DNA of 64,000 bases from assembly GCA_963717985.1 (NCBI GenBank), contig CAVQYC010000004.1, forward strand, positions 186,001-250,000, given 5' to 3'. The position numbers and the translations under genes are program-made. The stretch comes from BOG-1155 sp963717985 (GTDB lineage Bacteria; Desulfobacterota; Syntrophorhabdia; Syntrophorhabdales; WCHB1-27). Under the pieces are notes generated by a model. The model did not search any database and was not told where the DNA came from. It worked only from the letters and a program-made list of their open reading frames with translations. Positions 34,756 to 42,936 of this stretch are shown here, piece after piece; within the stretch, counting starts at the first letter, position 1; every line of letters begins with the position of its first letter.

Positions 34756-35558
34756 ACACCCCCTGCGTCTGCCTGATACCAAGTCGCCTCCTTCGCCTCG
34801 TCGTTGGCGGCTCCTGGTTGCTCTCCCTGACGTGTGCCGTCCGGCCCTTTGCTGCGGAGGCCAGCCATCTGTTGCCACCCGGCCCTTTGCCTTACCGGGT
34901 CGCTCTCTCCGGGAGGTGTCTTTGAACGCAGCTCGTTATGATCCCTGCGAATATGGTCAATGAGGAGTGTGCCCAGGCGTTCCATTTCATCGATAGTCCT
35001 CGATTGGAGGTGGGAGAAAAAGTTGAAGGCGAACAGCGCGATAAGGGCGATAATGAGACCGAGGGTAGTTGCGATCAGGGCCTGAGCCACGCCTCCCGTG
35101 ATGCCCGTTGGATTGACGAGCCCGCTACCGCCGATCAGCCTGAATGACCCCATCATGCCCACGATTGTCCCTACGAGCCCCAACAGGGGCGCCGCCGTCA
35201 CGATGGTTTCCAATACCCATAACCCTCTGTTCAACGCCTTCTCTATCAACTGTGCCTCGTTCCCGGCCCTGGACTCCAACCACCATGCGGGGTGGCGGCG
35301 GTTTTCGAGGACTACCCGGAAAAAGCGGCCGAAATAGCTTCCCGGCACAAGGGACATCGCCTCTTCTTCCAGTTCCTTCCAGGCGAAACGATACGTTTCC
35401 AGCAGGGCCGGCAGCGTGCCCGGCAGCCGCGCGTATCGCCAGTAGACGAACGCCTTGTCCACGATAATGACCAGGGTTATAAGCCCCAGGAGCAGAAGGG
35501 GGTATACCGTGGCGCCGCCGAATTGCAGGGCCTTGAGGGTACTGGTGAAATCTTGCAT
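34752..35558 (-). CDS. exbB: ExbB/TolQ-family proton channel protein
   Basis: This 268-residue protein has three membrane helices and the MotA/TolQ/ExbB signature (APLLGLVGTIVGMMGSF, then GVAQALIATTLGLIIALIAL). A hydrophilic C-terminal tail of about 60 residues extends beyond the usual length and contains no known domain. It lies 16 bp after the receptor gene and is translationally coupled to exbD. Confidence 0.9.
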   Translation of the reverse strand: MQDFTSTLKALQFGGATVYPLLLLGLITLVIIVDKAFVYWRYARLPGTLPALLETYRFAWKELEEEAMSLVPGSYFGRFFRVVLENRRHPAWWLESRAGNEAQLIEKALNRGLWVLETIVTAAPLLGLVGTIVGMMGSFRLIGGSGLVNPTGITGGVAQALIATTLGLIIALIALFAFNFFSHLQSRTIDEMERLGTLLIDHIRRDHNELRSKTPPGESDPVRQRAGWQQMAGLRSKGPDGTRQGEQPGAANDEAKEATWYQADAGGV

Positions 35559-35574
35559 GGGGAGACTCCTTTAT

Positions 35575-37656
35575 CTAAAAGTAGTACGTGAAACCCAGGC
35601 GAAAGTTGATCGGCTCCTCGGGATGGAAGTGAACGTCGTTCACCCCGGCCGCAGGCTCTCCCGGCAGCCTGGAGGCATAGTAGTACTCGATGTTGCTCGC
35701 CTTGCTGTTCATGAGGTTGAATCCTTCCAGGGTGACGACGAAATTCCTGGTAATCTTATATCCCAGGCGGCTGTTCAGCAGCGTGGTCGAGGGCGCTCGC
35801 TCGGTGTTGTTCTCGATAAGCGGATATGGCCCCTTATAGCGCAATTGCAGGCTGCCGAACCAGGGCCCCAGGTTGTTCACCTCGACGCTGAGAGAACCGA
35901 CGCCCTCTACCGCTCCGGGAATGTGGTATCCTATCGGGTCGGACGAGGTGAAGCGTGCCTCCACGTAGGCGTAATCCGCCCTGATGGCTAGCCACGGCGT
36001 CGGGTTGTACACATTGGCAAATTCAACGCCGTCGCGGCGGCTGGGACGGCCTGGTGTCGTCGTGCCCGCATCACCGTCAAAGACCAGCTCCGACGCGAAA
36101 TCCAACTGGTAGACCGAGAGCGTGCTCTGGAGCCCGGGTATGATCGAGGTGCGGGCCCCTATTTCATATCCCTTTGTGCGGACCAGGGGCGTCACCTTTT
36201 GCGCGGGAAGGTTTGCATCGGGACCGGTGGTCGGGGATTCCGTCAGGGTAGTACCGCGGGCATCGTTGCTGTGAAAGCCTCCGCCCGCGTTAATGAAGTA
36301 TTCCGTCTTGTCCCAGGGCCCGAATATCACGCTCAGCTTGGGATTCTCGATGTGGTCGTTGGCGGTGCCTGAATTGGCCGGATTGTTGCTGTTCACGTCG
36401 AACCGGTAAAAATCGGCCCTCACCCCCGCCTCGGTGCGAACTTTCTCCATCCACTGTATGCTGTTCTGAAAATAGACCGCTGCGCTGGTCTCCACAATAT
36501 GGTCGGACCGCACCACGGAAAGGAAATGGCCGTTTTGCGTGTTGTTCAGGCCGAGGCCGATGGTGTCGTTCTGCGCTTCAAACCCCATGGTGTTCTGTAC
36601 CGCATGTCCGTACCACGTGCTGAGCCAGGAATGGGAGAGGTTTATCGCTTCCGTGACGCGCCTGTCTCTCTGCTCGAACTGGTCGCCGTGGACCGGATCG
36701 TTAAGGAAATAGGTGAAGTCGGAAAAAAGGTCCAGGTGACTGGCAATCACGTACGCGTTGGCCTTCGTCACGGAGCTGTCCCCCGTGTGCTGCCACGCCC
36801 CCGAGAGGCTGTAGCGGCCCGTGTTCGAGCCGTCAGTGGGATTGAGGGAGCCGAAGCGCGTGATGAGACCCTCCTCCACGGCCCGCATGGGGATCTGGTT
36901 GGTTGCGGTCCCTTCACTCCCATAAGCCATTGCGGTCACATTGAAGCTGTTTTGCCCGTCTATCACGCTGTAGCGGAAGACGCTGTTGAATTTTCGGAAG
37001 TTTTCCGGAATCGTCCAGGGCCCGTTGTTGTGCACGTACTCCAGGCCGTAGAGGAGCGTTCCCATTCCCAGTTTTGAGGAATCTGCGAGGAGTGCGCGCT
37101 CGTAGCCGTCCTGGCCCACTGTCACCTTTGCGATTCCCCGCTCCAGGGTATCCACATAGCCGACGTGGATGGCGCCCACAGTGGAAAAATCGCCCTCATC
37201 GGCATAATAAGGCCCCTTTCTGTATCCTATGCTGCCGATCAGCTCGGGTATCAGGAAATTGAGGTCCGCATAACCCTGGCCATGGGCGTGACTGCGCTCA
37301 TTGACGAGCATGCCGTCAACCGTGACCCGCAGGTCGGTACCGTGGTCGAGATTGACGCCCCTGAGAAAGTACTGGTTCGCCTTGCCTTCCCCGCTATGCT
37401 GGGTCACGCTTAAACCGGGCACATCTTCGAGCACTTGTCCCGGAGCGTACGCGACTTCCGCTTCCACCGCCTTCCTGGGGATAGCCCCCTCGCTCGCTGA
37501 ATCGGCCGCCCCGGCGACGTTTTCCGCGGAGTCGGTGACTTCCACGACGCCGAGTGTCTGGATGTCTGCCGCGCACGCCCTCCATGCGACCATAAGAATG
37601 CATACAAAGACGAGCAGGTCCATGCTGCATCGGGGGACTTTCCGGAGCCATTTCAC
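35575..37656 (-). CDS. TonB-dependent outer-membrane receptor
   Basis: This protein of about 693 residues has a signal peptide (basic KWLRKVPR, then a hydrophobic core ending ACA-AD), a TonB box-like segment (GVVEVTDS), a plug domain (YFLRGVNLDHGTDL, VDGMLVNERSHAHG) and a beta-barrel ending in FRLGFTYYF with terminal Phe. I prefer GTG 37656, which gives a proper signal peptide; ATG 37623 and an upstream frame through the terminator hairpin are alternatives. The operon also encodes ExbB, ExbD and TonB. A leader terminator suggests substrate-responsive control. No ligand can be assigned. Confidence 0.88.
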   Translation of the reverse strand: MKWLRKVPRCSMDLLVFVCILMVAWRACAADIQTLGVVEVTDSAENVAGAADSASEGAIPRKAVEAEVAYAPGQVLEDVPGLSVTQHSGEGKANQYFLRGVNLDHGTDLRVTVDGMLVNERSHAHGQGYADLNFLIPELIGSIGYRKGPYYADEGDFSTVGAIHVGYVDTLERGIAKVTVGQDGYERALLADSSKLGMGTLLYGLEYVHNNGPWTIPENFRKFNSVFRYSVIDGQNSFNVTAMAYGSEGTATNQIPMRAVEEGLITRFGSLNPTDGSNTGRYSLSGAWQHTGDSSVTKANAYVIASHLDLFSDFTYFLNDPVHGDQFEQRDRRVTEAINLSHSWLSTWYGHAVQNTMGFEAQNDTIGLGLNNTQNGHFLSVVRSDHIVETSAAVYFQNSIQWMEKVRTEAGVRADFYRFDVNSNNPANSGTANDHIENPKLSVIFGPWDKTEYFINAGGGFHSNDARGTTLTESPTTGPDANLPAQKVTPLVRTKGYEIGARTSIIPGLQSTLSVYQLDFASELVFDGDAGTTTPGRPSRRDGVEFANVYNPTPWLAIRADYAYVEARFTSSDPIGYHIPGAVEGVGSLSVEVNNLGPWFGSLQLRYKGPYPLIENNTERAPSTTLLNSRLGYKITRNFVVTLEGFNLMNSKASNIEYYYASRLPGEPAAGVNDVHFHPEEPINFRLGFTYYF

Positions 37657-37702
37657 CTGAGAAACCACCTCTCCTCTCGACACGGAAACCGCGAGGGACA
37701 AC

Positions 37703-37757
37703 AAAAAAAGGCCATGAAGACCCAGCACTTCTGGCTGGCGGGCCTTCATGGCCTTTT
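37703..37757 (-). terminator. Intrinsic terminator inside the receptor leader
   Basis: On the minus strand AAAAGGCCATGAAG (37757-37744) pairs perfectly with its complement at 37719-37706, around an inner CCAGC/GCTGG stem, and is followed by seven T residues. It lies between the promoter at 37827-37855 and the receptor start, so it can only act as a conditional attenuator of the operon. It could also work on the plus strand. Confidence 0.8.
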
Positions 37758-37855
37758 CATTCCTGTCTTTTTTCGTTGCCCTTCGGGGCCTCTTATCTGT
37801 CTTTGCGGCAGATAAGTGTCTCTATTTATTATCACGGCCAAAACATCTAAGTCAA
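37758..37855 (-). promoter_or_regulatory. Promoter and structured leader of the TonB receptor operon
   Basis: On the minus strand TTGACT (37855-37850) and ATAATA (37832-37827) are 17 nt apart. The predicted RNA then folds a CTTATCTG/CAGATAAG hairpin with loop CCGCAAAGA (37816-37792), followed by a small GCCC-CGAA-GGGC stem and an A-rich linker before the terminator. This looks like a compact riboswitch or other attenuator. It does not match the cobalamin class found at 45.9 kb or any class I recognise. Confidence 0.6.
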
Positions 37856-37912
37856 GCCTATTCGGTCCGGAAGGTGGAAAATATGGCTCTCATGTCCCCC
37901 CGAGGCATCGCG

Positions 37913-38047
37913 CTAGAACAGCAGCTTCAGGTGGAACAACCGCTCGATAAGCCAGGTAAAACCGATAAAAAAGATACCCACGGACGTGCTTACGGTTACT
38001 ATTCTGAATTCAATCGTTTTCCTGAGCAGATATAAAATGGGAAGCAT
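37913..38047 (-). pseudogene. Fragment of a small membrane protein (HupE/UreJ-like C-terminus)
   Basis: A 44-codon frame from ATG 38047 encodes MLPILYLLRK followed by two hydrophobic stretches and ends TWLIERLFHLKLLF. The frame stays open 16 codons further upstream (...RLTLFFVM) until a TAG inside the palindrome at 38067-38100. The pattern of a hydrophobic segment, basic patch, second segment and a terminal W-x3-R resembles the C-terminus of HupE/UreJ-type membrane proteins. The rest of such a gene is absent, so it is probably a relic, though a short peptide is possible. It follows the PEP-CTERM gene on the same strand. Confidence 0.4.
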
Positions 38048-38066
38048 GACGAAGAACAGGGTTAAT

Positions 38067-38100
38067 CGTAGTACGGGGGCCCAAAGGCCCCCGTACTACG
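38067..38100 (-). terminator. Perfect 15-bp hairpin after PEP-CTERM gene
   Basis: CGTAGTACGGGGGCC and its exact complement flank a 4-nt loop, 15 bp after the stop of the gene ending at 38115. Stem strength suggests a terminator or 3'-end hairpin, though the following bases (ATTAACCC) are not a T-tract. Confidence 0.65.
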
Positions 38101-38114
38101 ATGATGACGAGATG

Positions 38115-38756
38115 CTAGCCTAACTTCTTGGCCCTTTTGCGGAGTCCGACCAGCCCCATCAGACCGGAGCCGAGCAGCCATGCTGCGGCCGGGATGGGAA
38201 CCGCGCTGGCTTGAGTTGGATTTACCAGCACCTGGCCTGATACGGCGCCATTGTTGTCGAGAGTGACCGTCAACGCGGTCCCCGCGTAATTGCCGCCACT
38301 CAGATTAACCAGCGGAGTCATTCCTAATGCATCGGCGAACAAGCCGAGAGAGAAGGTGCTGCTTCCGCCGGCTACGCTGGACGCCGGCATGTTGAAAGTG
38401 AGCAGGAAGCTTATTGTATTGCCGAAGGTGATGGCCTGGTTATAATCGTTGACAACATTGGTGTTTGCGAAGATAACTGTTCCGGGAAGGGTACCGGTTA
38501 CATACTGGCCGCTGGTTGGAAACGCACCGGGCGCCGTGGCTCCGAGCGTGCCATCGGTCGCGAAGCCGGAAACCGTTGCGGTGGAAGGGACGGCCATAAA
38601 GGGGACATACTGGAGGTAGAGATAGCCGCTCTGGCCGGCGAGGCCGAGGCTGTTGGTGTTGACCGTCACACTTTCGTAGCTGAGGCTCGCGAAGGCCGAG
38701 CTCGCCGCGAACATGACCAACGCAATTACGAGCAGTTTGATTTTAAGAAACTTCAT
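38115..38756 (-). CDS. PEP-CTERM-type exported protein
   Basis: This 213-residue protein has an N-terminal signal peptide (KIKLLVIALVMFAASSAFA), a beta-rich Ser/Thr/Gly body, and a C-terminal sorting signal: VPIPAAAWLLGSG, hydrophobic LMGLVGL, then RKRAKK. Such signals are cut by exosortases in bacteria that make extracellular polysaccharide. No exosortase gene is in the window. The 195-bp module at 38952-39146 lies upstream and is shared with the metallophosphoesterase-PEP-CTERM operon, so they are likely co-regulated. Function of the mature protein is unknown. Confidence 0.85.
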   Translation of the reverse strand: MKFLKIKLLVIALVMFAASSAFASLSYESVTVNTNSLGLAGQSGYLYLQYVPFMAVPSTATVSGFATDGTLGATAPGAFPTSGQYVTGTLPGTVIFANTNVVNDYNQAITFGNTISFLLTFNMPASSVAGGSSTFSLGLFADALGMTPLVNLSGGNYAGTALTVTLDNNGAVSGQVLVNPTQASAVPIPAAAWLLGSGLMGLVGLRKRAKKLG

Positions 38757-38951
38757 GGTATTCCTCCTATTCCTGGTAGGTCACAGGGTTGAATGTGATC
38801 TTCATTTTCCCATCTCCCAAATTACCTAAACTCCTCGAGGTCTGCTCCTTACCCCAGATGTATCACCCCCTTTTTTTTGTTTGACCTTTCGTAATGCGAT
38901 GCGGGTCTCCCGAATCCATATTCTCCTGGTCAATTCTGTTTAAAACTCGCC

Positions 38952-39146
38952 TTTAACTCACCGCACTTCACCCTCTGGTGCCCTCTTTTTCTGCGAGCCA
39001 CCCCCTTCGGCAACAGGCCCTTTTTCAGAGCCGGCTTGCTCGTTACATAGAATTCTAAAGAATGATGATGAACGCCCACAGCTTACCGTGAGGATATTTC
39101 AGACAGGCAAATAGTGAGTTAAAAATCGGTGAATACGTCGGGACGG
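38952..39146 (-). repeat. Copy 1 of 195-bp promoter/leader module
   Basis: This stretch aligns end to end with 41759-41953 with few gaps; most positions are identical by eye. In gene sense it begins with the box at 39142-39095 (containing GTATTCACCGATTTTTAAC), passes a conserved core (GGGCCTGTTGCCGAAGGGGG, then TGGCTCG and AGAAAAAGAGGGCAC) and ends GGTGAGTTAAA. The ends form a TTTAACTCAC/GTGAGTTAA inverted repeat. It lies about 195 bp upstream of the PEP-CTERM gene start. Between its end and that gene (38757-38951) nothing else is seen. Confidence 0.75.
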
Positions 39147-39184
39147 AGAGAGGAGGGCAAGGGGAATCCCCGTCGATCGCACAA

Positions 39185-39221
39185 ATAAAGACGGGGCCGC
39201 CCGATGCGGCCCCGTCTTTAT
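39185..39221 (-). terminator. Intrinsic terminator after second PEP-CTERM gene
   Basis: ATAAAGACGGGGCCGC and its exact complement form a 16-bp stem with a 5-nt loop, followed on the minus strand by TTTATTTG. It lies 18 bp beyond the stop at 39240 and ends the metallophosphoesterase-PEP-CTERM operon. Confidence 0.85.
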
Positions 39222-39239
39222 TGCGTCGGGTGACGGTGT

Positions 39240-39827
39240 TTAGGACTTAAATCTTTTCCTCAGCACGGCAATACCAGCGAGGCCCGGCCCGAAGAGCAGA
39301 AGGGCAGCGGGGAGGGGAACAGCCGATACCTTGGTGATGTTGATCGTGGCCGCGTCCTGCAGAAAGCTGAAGGCGAGCGTGTCGCTGCCAGTGCCCGTTA
39401 CCATAAACGCGTACTGCGTCCAGGCGGAAGACATAGCGGCGCCCAGCAGGTCGATCTGCTTCACCCCGTCCCACAGGGCCTGGAACTCGTTGTTGGGGGT
39501 GGATGCGGGCAGGCCGTTCATTACGTAGAAGCTCACCGTGTAGGCCCGGCCCACGGTAGTGGCGAGGGTTTGGGAGATGGTAATGGGTGCGCCGGCCGTG
39601 CCGAACTGCGCATAAGTTGCGCTCGGCGCAGGCGGACTGAAGCTGAACCCGTCATTATTGACGGCAACCCATGCTGCGGGGTTGAGGTAATCCCCGCCGA
39701 GAACCCAGCCAGTGAAATCACCCGTGGCAAAGTTGCCGTTGGTGACCGGATCGGCGTTCGCCCTGCCCGCCTGCACGGCGAGGAAGAGCATGGCAATCAT
39801 TGCAAACAGAACTATTCTCTTAAACAT
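39240..39827 (-). CDS. PEP-CTERM-type exported protein
   Basis: This 195-residue protein has a signal peptide (FKRIVLFAMIAMLFLAVQAGRANA), a jelly-roll-like body starting NGNFATGDFTGWVLGG that resembles carbohydrate-binding-type domains of PEP-CTERM proteins, and a C-terminal tripartite sorting signal (VPLPAALLLFGPGLAGIAVL, then RKRFKS). The start at 39827 follows AAGGAG with seven-base spacing; the longer upstream frame overlaps the metallophosphoesterase gene. The gap to that gene is 22 bp, so both share one transcript and one terminator. Confidence 0.85.
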   Translation of the reverse strand: MFKRIVLFAMIAMLFLAVQAGRANADPVTNGNFATGDFTGWVLGGDYLNPAAWVAVNNDGFSFSPPAPSATYAQFGTAGAPITISQTLATTVGRAYTVSFYVMNGLPASTPNNEFQALWDGVKQIDLLGAAMSSAWTQYAFMVTGTGSDTLAFSFLQDAATINITKVSAVPLPAALLLFGPGLAGIAVLRKRFKS

Positions 39828-39849
39828 GTTATTTCTCCTTTTCGCCATG

Positions 39850-41724
39850 TTACGGTTGAATAACGGCAAAATCGCCGGCGTTGTTGACGACTGCCCAGGC
39901 GGTGTTCGTACTCGTGTCGAGGCCGTAGTAGCCCAGGGGGTATTTCGCATTCCACGGGCCGAGGACAAACCTCCCGCTCGCAGACTTGACCCAGCCGGTG
40001 ATGTTGCCGTTTGCGTCCTTCGTGGGTGTAGCCAGATAGGCGGGATGACCCGCGTTGATCGTGGCGGTGGTCACGGTGGCCGGGTTGTAGGAGACGGAGA
40101 CCGAGTATGTATCGCTCGTGGCAGCAGCTACGTCATTCATGCCCCAGAGGGTGAAGATATCGCTTATCGTGCTGCCGGAGATGAGCGGGGCCCAGCCCGT
40201 GTTCAAGGCCTTTGTCAGCTTGCGGCTACTCTTGTCTTTCACGGTGCTCCCGTTCGTGCCGCTCAAGATCGCGGCGCTCGTGCCGTAAAAGGTGCTGCCG
40301 TAAGAATCCGTGCCTTTCGCGATGCTGTCCTGGACGGTCGTGTAGGGGCTGCCCTGGGGTACCATGAATTCATGGCCGTTGAGGCTGTAGCCGAAGGTCT
40401 CACGCTTCGCCCAGTTGCCCGTGAGGGTGGGTGTGGTCGTAATATTGGCTCCGCCTACACTACCCGAGTTCACGGCGTAGTAATCGATCTGGACCTTGGG
40501 TCCGTCGACGGTCACAATGTAGTAGGGGATATAGTAGAGGTCCTGTGAAATCTCCACCTGCCGCGTGTGGCCGAAAGCCGGCACGTTATAGGTGACGTCG
40601 TTCGCGGTAGCGGCGGGCGTGTAGAACTTGTTGCTGTCGGAGGCGCATGTCAGCTCGGTCACGTAATTCGCAAGGTCCGTCGTGTAGATCCTGGAGTGGT
40701 CGTGCATGTGGTCATGGCCGTTAATGTACCAGCGCACGTTGTTCGCGACGAGAGCATTGATAAAGGCGTTCGTGCCGGTAGAATCCTGGGAGGGGTCGGT
40801 GCCCAAAAGCACATCGACGTGGTCCTCTGTGATCAATCCCTTGTGACTCATGACGAAGGCATGGGTGCCTGCGGGTCTCGTTGAGAGAACGCCATTGATC
40901 CATGTCTGCTGGTTGTCAACCAGGTTGTCGCCGCCCGCGCTGCTCACCGCGGAGGTGCCGGATAAAGGGGTAAACTGGTCGATGAGCACGAAGGTTGCGT
41001 TATTGGCGCTAAAGGCGTAGCTCAAGCCCGTAAGCCCAAGGCCGGTAGGGCTGGAGAAGTTGGACCCGACCGTGAATGGACTCCCCTTCTTCACGGGCAT
41101 GGTGAAGGTCGAAGGCTCGGGGTTCGGCACGGTGTACACATCGGCCGGCGTCGCGTTATTCAGGCCGTTCTGCGTCTGGGGATAAAGATAGGTAAACCAT
41201 CCGGACACCTGCAGGTCATCATCATGGTTGCCGCGGAACGGGAAGAAGCCGATGCCCGCGTTGTAGAGGGCCTGGGCGGAAATGGCCCTGACGGCCTCGC
41301 TGGCCATGCCAAGGCCCCACGTCGGCGCGCCGCTATACGTAACGCCTGAAGCGTAGGGGCCGGTGGCGCTGCAAAGGGGCGATAAAGCGCAGCTTGCGGC
41401 AATGGTCGCGTTGTTGAAGAGGCTGGTGGTGGTGTACGTCGTGCCATCAGGGCTCTTTGCGGTGAGCGCGGTATTGCTCGTAGGTTCATCCGCAAGGTCC
41501 CCGACAGCAATCACGAACTGGACTTTGGCGGCGATGAAGGCCGCGTTGGCCTGGTTGATGATGTCGGCTGCGCACTGATATGGGTTTTTGCCGTCGTCGG
41601 CGACCACCCACTGGGTATCGGACAGGACGCCGAACTTCCACGGCGTCGCCGATGCCGCCGGGACAAAGGCAAAGACAGCGACGGCGACGGCGCATAATAA
41701 CGAGAGTAATTGTACTTTCTTCAT
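39850..41724 (-). CDS. Exported calcineurin-like metallophosphoesterase
   Basis: This 624-residue protein starts at 41724 after AAGGAGG. It has a signal peptide (KKVQLLSLLCAVAVAVFAF...ASA). Metallophosphoesterase motifs occur in order: VLSDTQW, AVGDLADEP, FRGNHDDDL, MSHKG and NGHDHMHDHS, giving a two-metal site. The C-terminal third is a beta-rich region without a sorting signal. It would act in the periplasm or outside the cell on a phosphoester of unknown identity. It is the first gene of an operon with a PEP-CTERM protein, behind copy 2 of the 195-bp module. Confidence 0.88.
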   Translation of the reverse strand: MKKVQLLSLLCAVAVAVFAFVPAASATPWKFGVLSDTQWVVADDGKNPYQCAADIINQANAAFIAAKVQFVIAVGDLADEPTSNTALTAKSPDGTTYTTTSLFNNATIAASCALSPLCSATGPYASGVTYSGAPTWGLGMASEAVRAISAQALYNAGIGFFPFRGNHDDDLQVSGWFTYLYPQTQNGLNNATPADVYTVPNPEPSTFTMPVKKGSPFTVGSNFSSPTGLGLTGLSYAFSANNATFVLIDQFTPLSGTSAVSSAGGDNLVDNQQTWINGVLSTRPAGTHAFVMSHKGLITEDHVDVLLGTDPSQDSTGTNAFINALVANNVRWYINGHDHMHDHSRIYTTDLANYVTELTCASDSNKFYTPAATANDVTYNVPAFGHTRQVEISQDLYYIPYYIVTVDGPKVQIDYYAVNSGSVGGANITTTPTLTGNWAKRETFGYSLNGHEFMVPQGSPYTTVQDSIAKGTDSYGSTFYGTSAAILSGTNGSTVKDKSSRKLTKALNTGWAPLISGSTISDIFTLWGMNDVAAATSDTYSVSVSYNPATVTTATINAGHPAYLATPTKDANGNITGWVKSASGRFVLGPWNAKYPLGYYGLDTSTNTAWAVVNNAGDFAVIQP

Positions 41725-41758
41725 TCCATTCCTCCTTATGAATTTGTGAAACTTCATC

Positions 41759-41953
41759 TTTAACTCACCCGCACTCCACCATCTCAGTGCCCTCTTTTTC
41801 TCGAGCCACCCCCTTCGGCAACAGGCCCTTTTCTCAGGCCGGTCCCCTCGTTACATAAGATTTTAATTGATCGTGATGACGCCCACAGATTACCGCAGGG
41901 ATATTTCAGTCAGGCAAATACTCGGTTAAAAATAAGTGAATACGTCAGGGCGG
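41759..41953 (-). repeat. Copy 2 of 195-bp promoter/leader module
   Basis: This is the partner of 38952-39146, 35 bp upstream of the metallophosphoesterase start. The most conserved part is the core GTGCCCTCTTTTTCT...CGAGCCACCCCCTTCGGCAACAGG (plus-strand sense, one-base indel between copies) and the box at 41902-41949. CGAG and CTCG segments flanking the core can pair in gene sense, so the core may fold as RNA. The 5' box overlaps the stop codon of the upstream gene (41945-41947). Confidence 0.75.
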
Positions 41954-42619
41954 TCCCGCCTGCGCCGGGTCGGCCGCCTGGTTCTTTGCGTTTACACCGG
42001 TCGATCCGGCATCTGGCTGCTGCTGTTCGCCCCCCTGTTTTTGGCCCGCCTCAGCCGCTTGTGCCTTCGGAGGAGTCTCCTCCACTCCGGTGAGCCGGAC
42101 CCGCCCATCGTCATCAATCATGTGCGGGAGAGGCTGCCCATCCTTGCCGACCGGGACTTTCGGCGACTCGCGAGGCACAGGCGGAACGTAGCTCCTCGAT
42201 TCGGGCTCCGGCGGCAGAAAAGGAGGGGTTTCCGGTGCTCCGGAGGCTTCCGGCCTGCCCCGCATGATCTTTCCCAGGACCGTGAGCAGAGGCGCCCGCG
42301 TTTTTCCCCGGTCGACCACCACGTAATTGTAGCCCCGCATGATCTTGGAGAGGGCCTCATCAAGGGTAAGGTGCGTGAAGTGCAGGGTCAGGGGCTCGCC
42401 ACCGGGCATCCGGCCGTCGATCTCGATGATCCCTTTCTCCGCCATGTTGCGGAGTGCCTCATTGAGGGGCCGGTCTTCCATGTCGGCGCTCATCGTCGAA
42501 TCCGTCGAGGAGAGGTTGAGGACGGGTCCGGTCGCGGCCGCCAAAACCGGACGCATCAGAGCACCTGCCAGGAAGAGAGGCAGGAAGAAGCGGATCATTG
42601 TGTCGACCTTCAACAGCAC
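41945..42619 (-). CDS. Exported protein with STN-like N-terminal domain
   Basis: This protein of up to 224 residues has a signal peptide (MIRFFLPLFLAGALMRPVLA) and then a short domain like the secretin/TonB N-terminal (STN) fold (DRPLNEALRNMAEKGIIEI...LDEALSKIMRGYNYVV). The remaining half is Pro/Gln/Ala-rich and probably disordered. GTG 42619 has GGGAGGG close upstream; ATG 42598 gives a cleaner signal peptide. STN domains occur in secretins and TonB receptors, but here the domain stands alone. It lies behind the third copy of the regulatory box, so it likely belongs with the PEP-CTERM group. Function is unknown. Confidence 0.7.
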   Translation of the reverse strand: MLLKVDTMIRFFLPLFLAGALMRPVLAAATGPVLNLSSTDSTMSADMEDRPLNEALRNMAEKGIIEIDGRMPGGEPLTLHFTHLTLDEALSKIMRGYNYVVVDRGKTRAPLLTVLGKIMRGRPEASGAPETPPFLPPEPESRSYVPPVPRESPKVPVGKDGQPLPHMIDDDGRVRLTGVEETPPKAQAAEAGQKQGGEQQQPDAGSTGVNAKNQAADPAQAGPP

Positions 42620-42716
42620 AAAGCCCTCCCGTGGAAATGTGCAAGAGAAGGAGCACCGGTCGTCCTTATGGCCGCAACAGATAATGGTACCAAGATAAAG
42701 GAATTTACCGCCCCCG

Positions 42717-42765
42717 TGTTTCAGTCCTGCAAAGAGTGAGTTAAGAATCGGTGAATACGTCCGGG
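42717..42765 (-). promoter_or_regulatory. Third copy of the PEP-CTERM-region box
   Basis: This 49-bp stretch matches the boxes at 39095-39142 and 41902-41949, with the shared plus-strand pattern TTTCAGnCnnGCAAA, then GTTAAnAATnnGTGAATACG. It lies about 100-145 bp upstream of the STN-like gene, in the same orientation relative to the gene as the other two. The rest of the 195-bp module is absent here. The remaining DNA up to 42936 shows nothing clear. Confidence 0.7.
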
Positions 42766-42936
42766 TAAAAGGATACTATATGAGCCATGGGCCCGGGGAG
42801 ACCCATTTTTTAACTGAAAGCTCACACGATGATAACAACCCTATGATACAATTCGCGACATCCGGGCAGGGGAGGAGAGGTCAAACCACGCCTGTGGACT
42901 ATTTCCGGCTCGCAAAAAAAGCCGCATGAGGTTACG

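Noticed and set aside
35575..37855. Cobalamin riboswitch control of the TonB receptor
   Set aside because: The leader lacks the B12 box and other conserved blocks found at 45868-46014.
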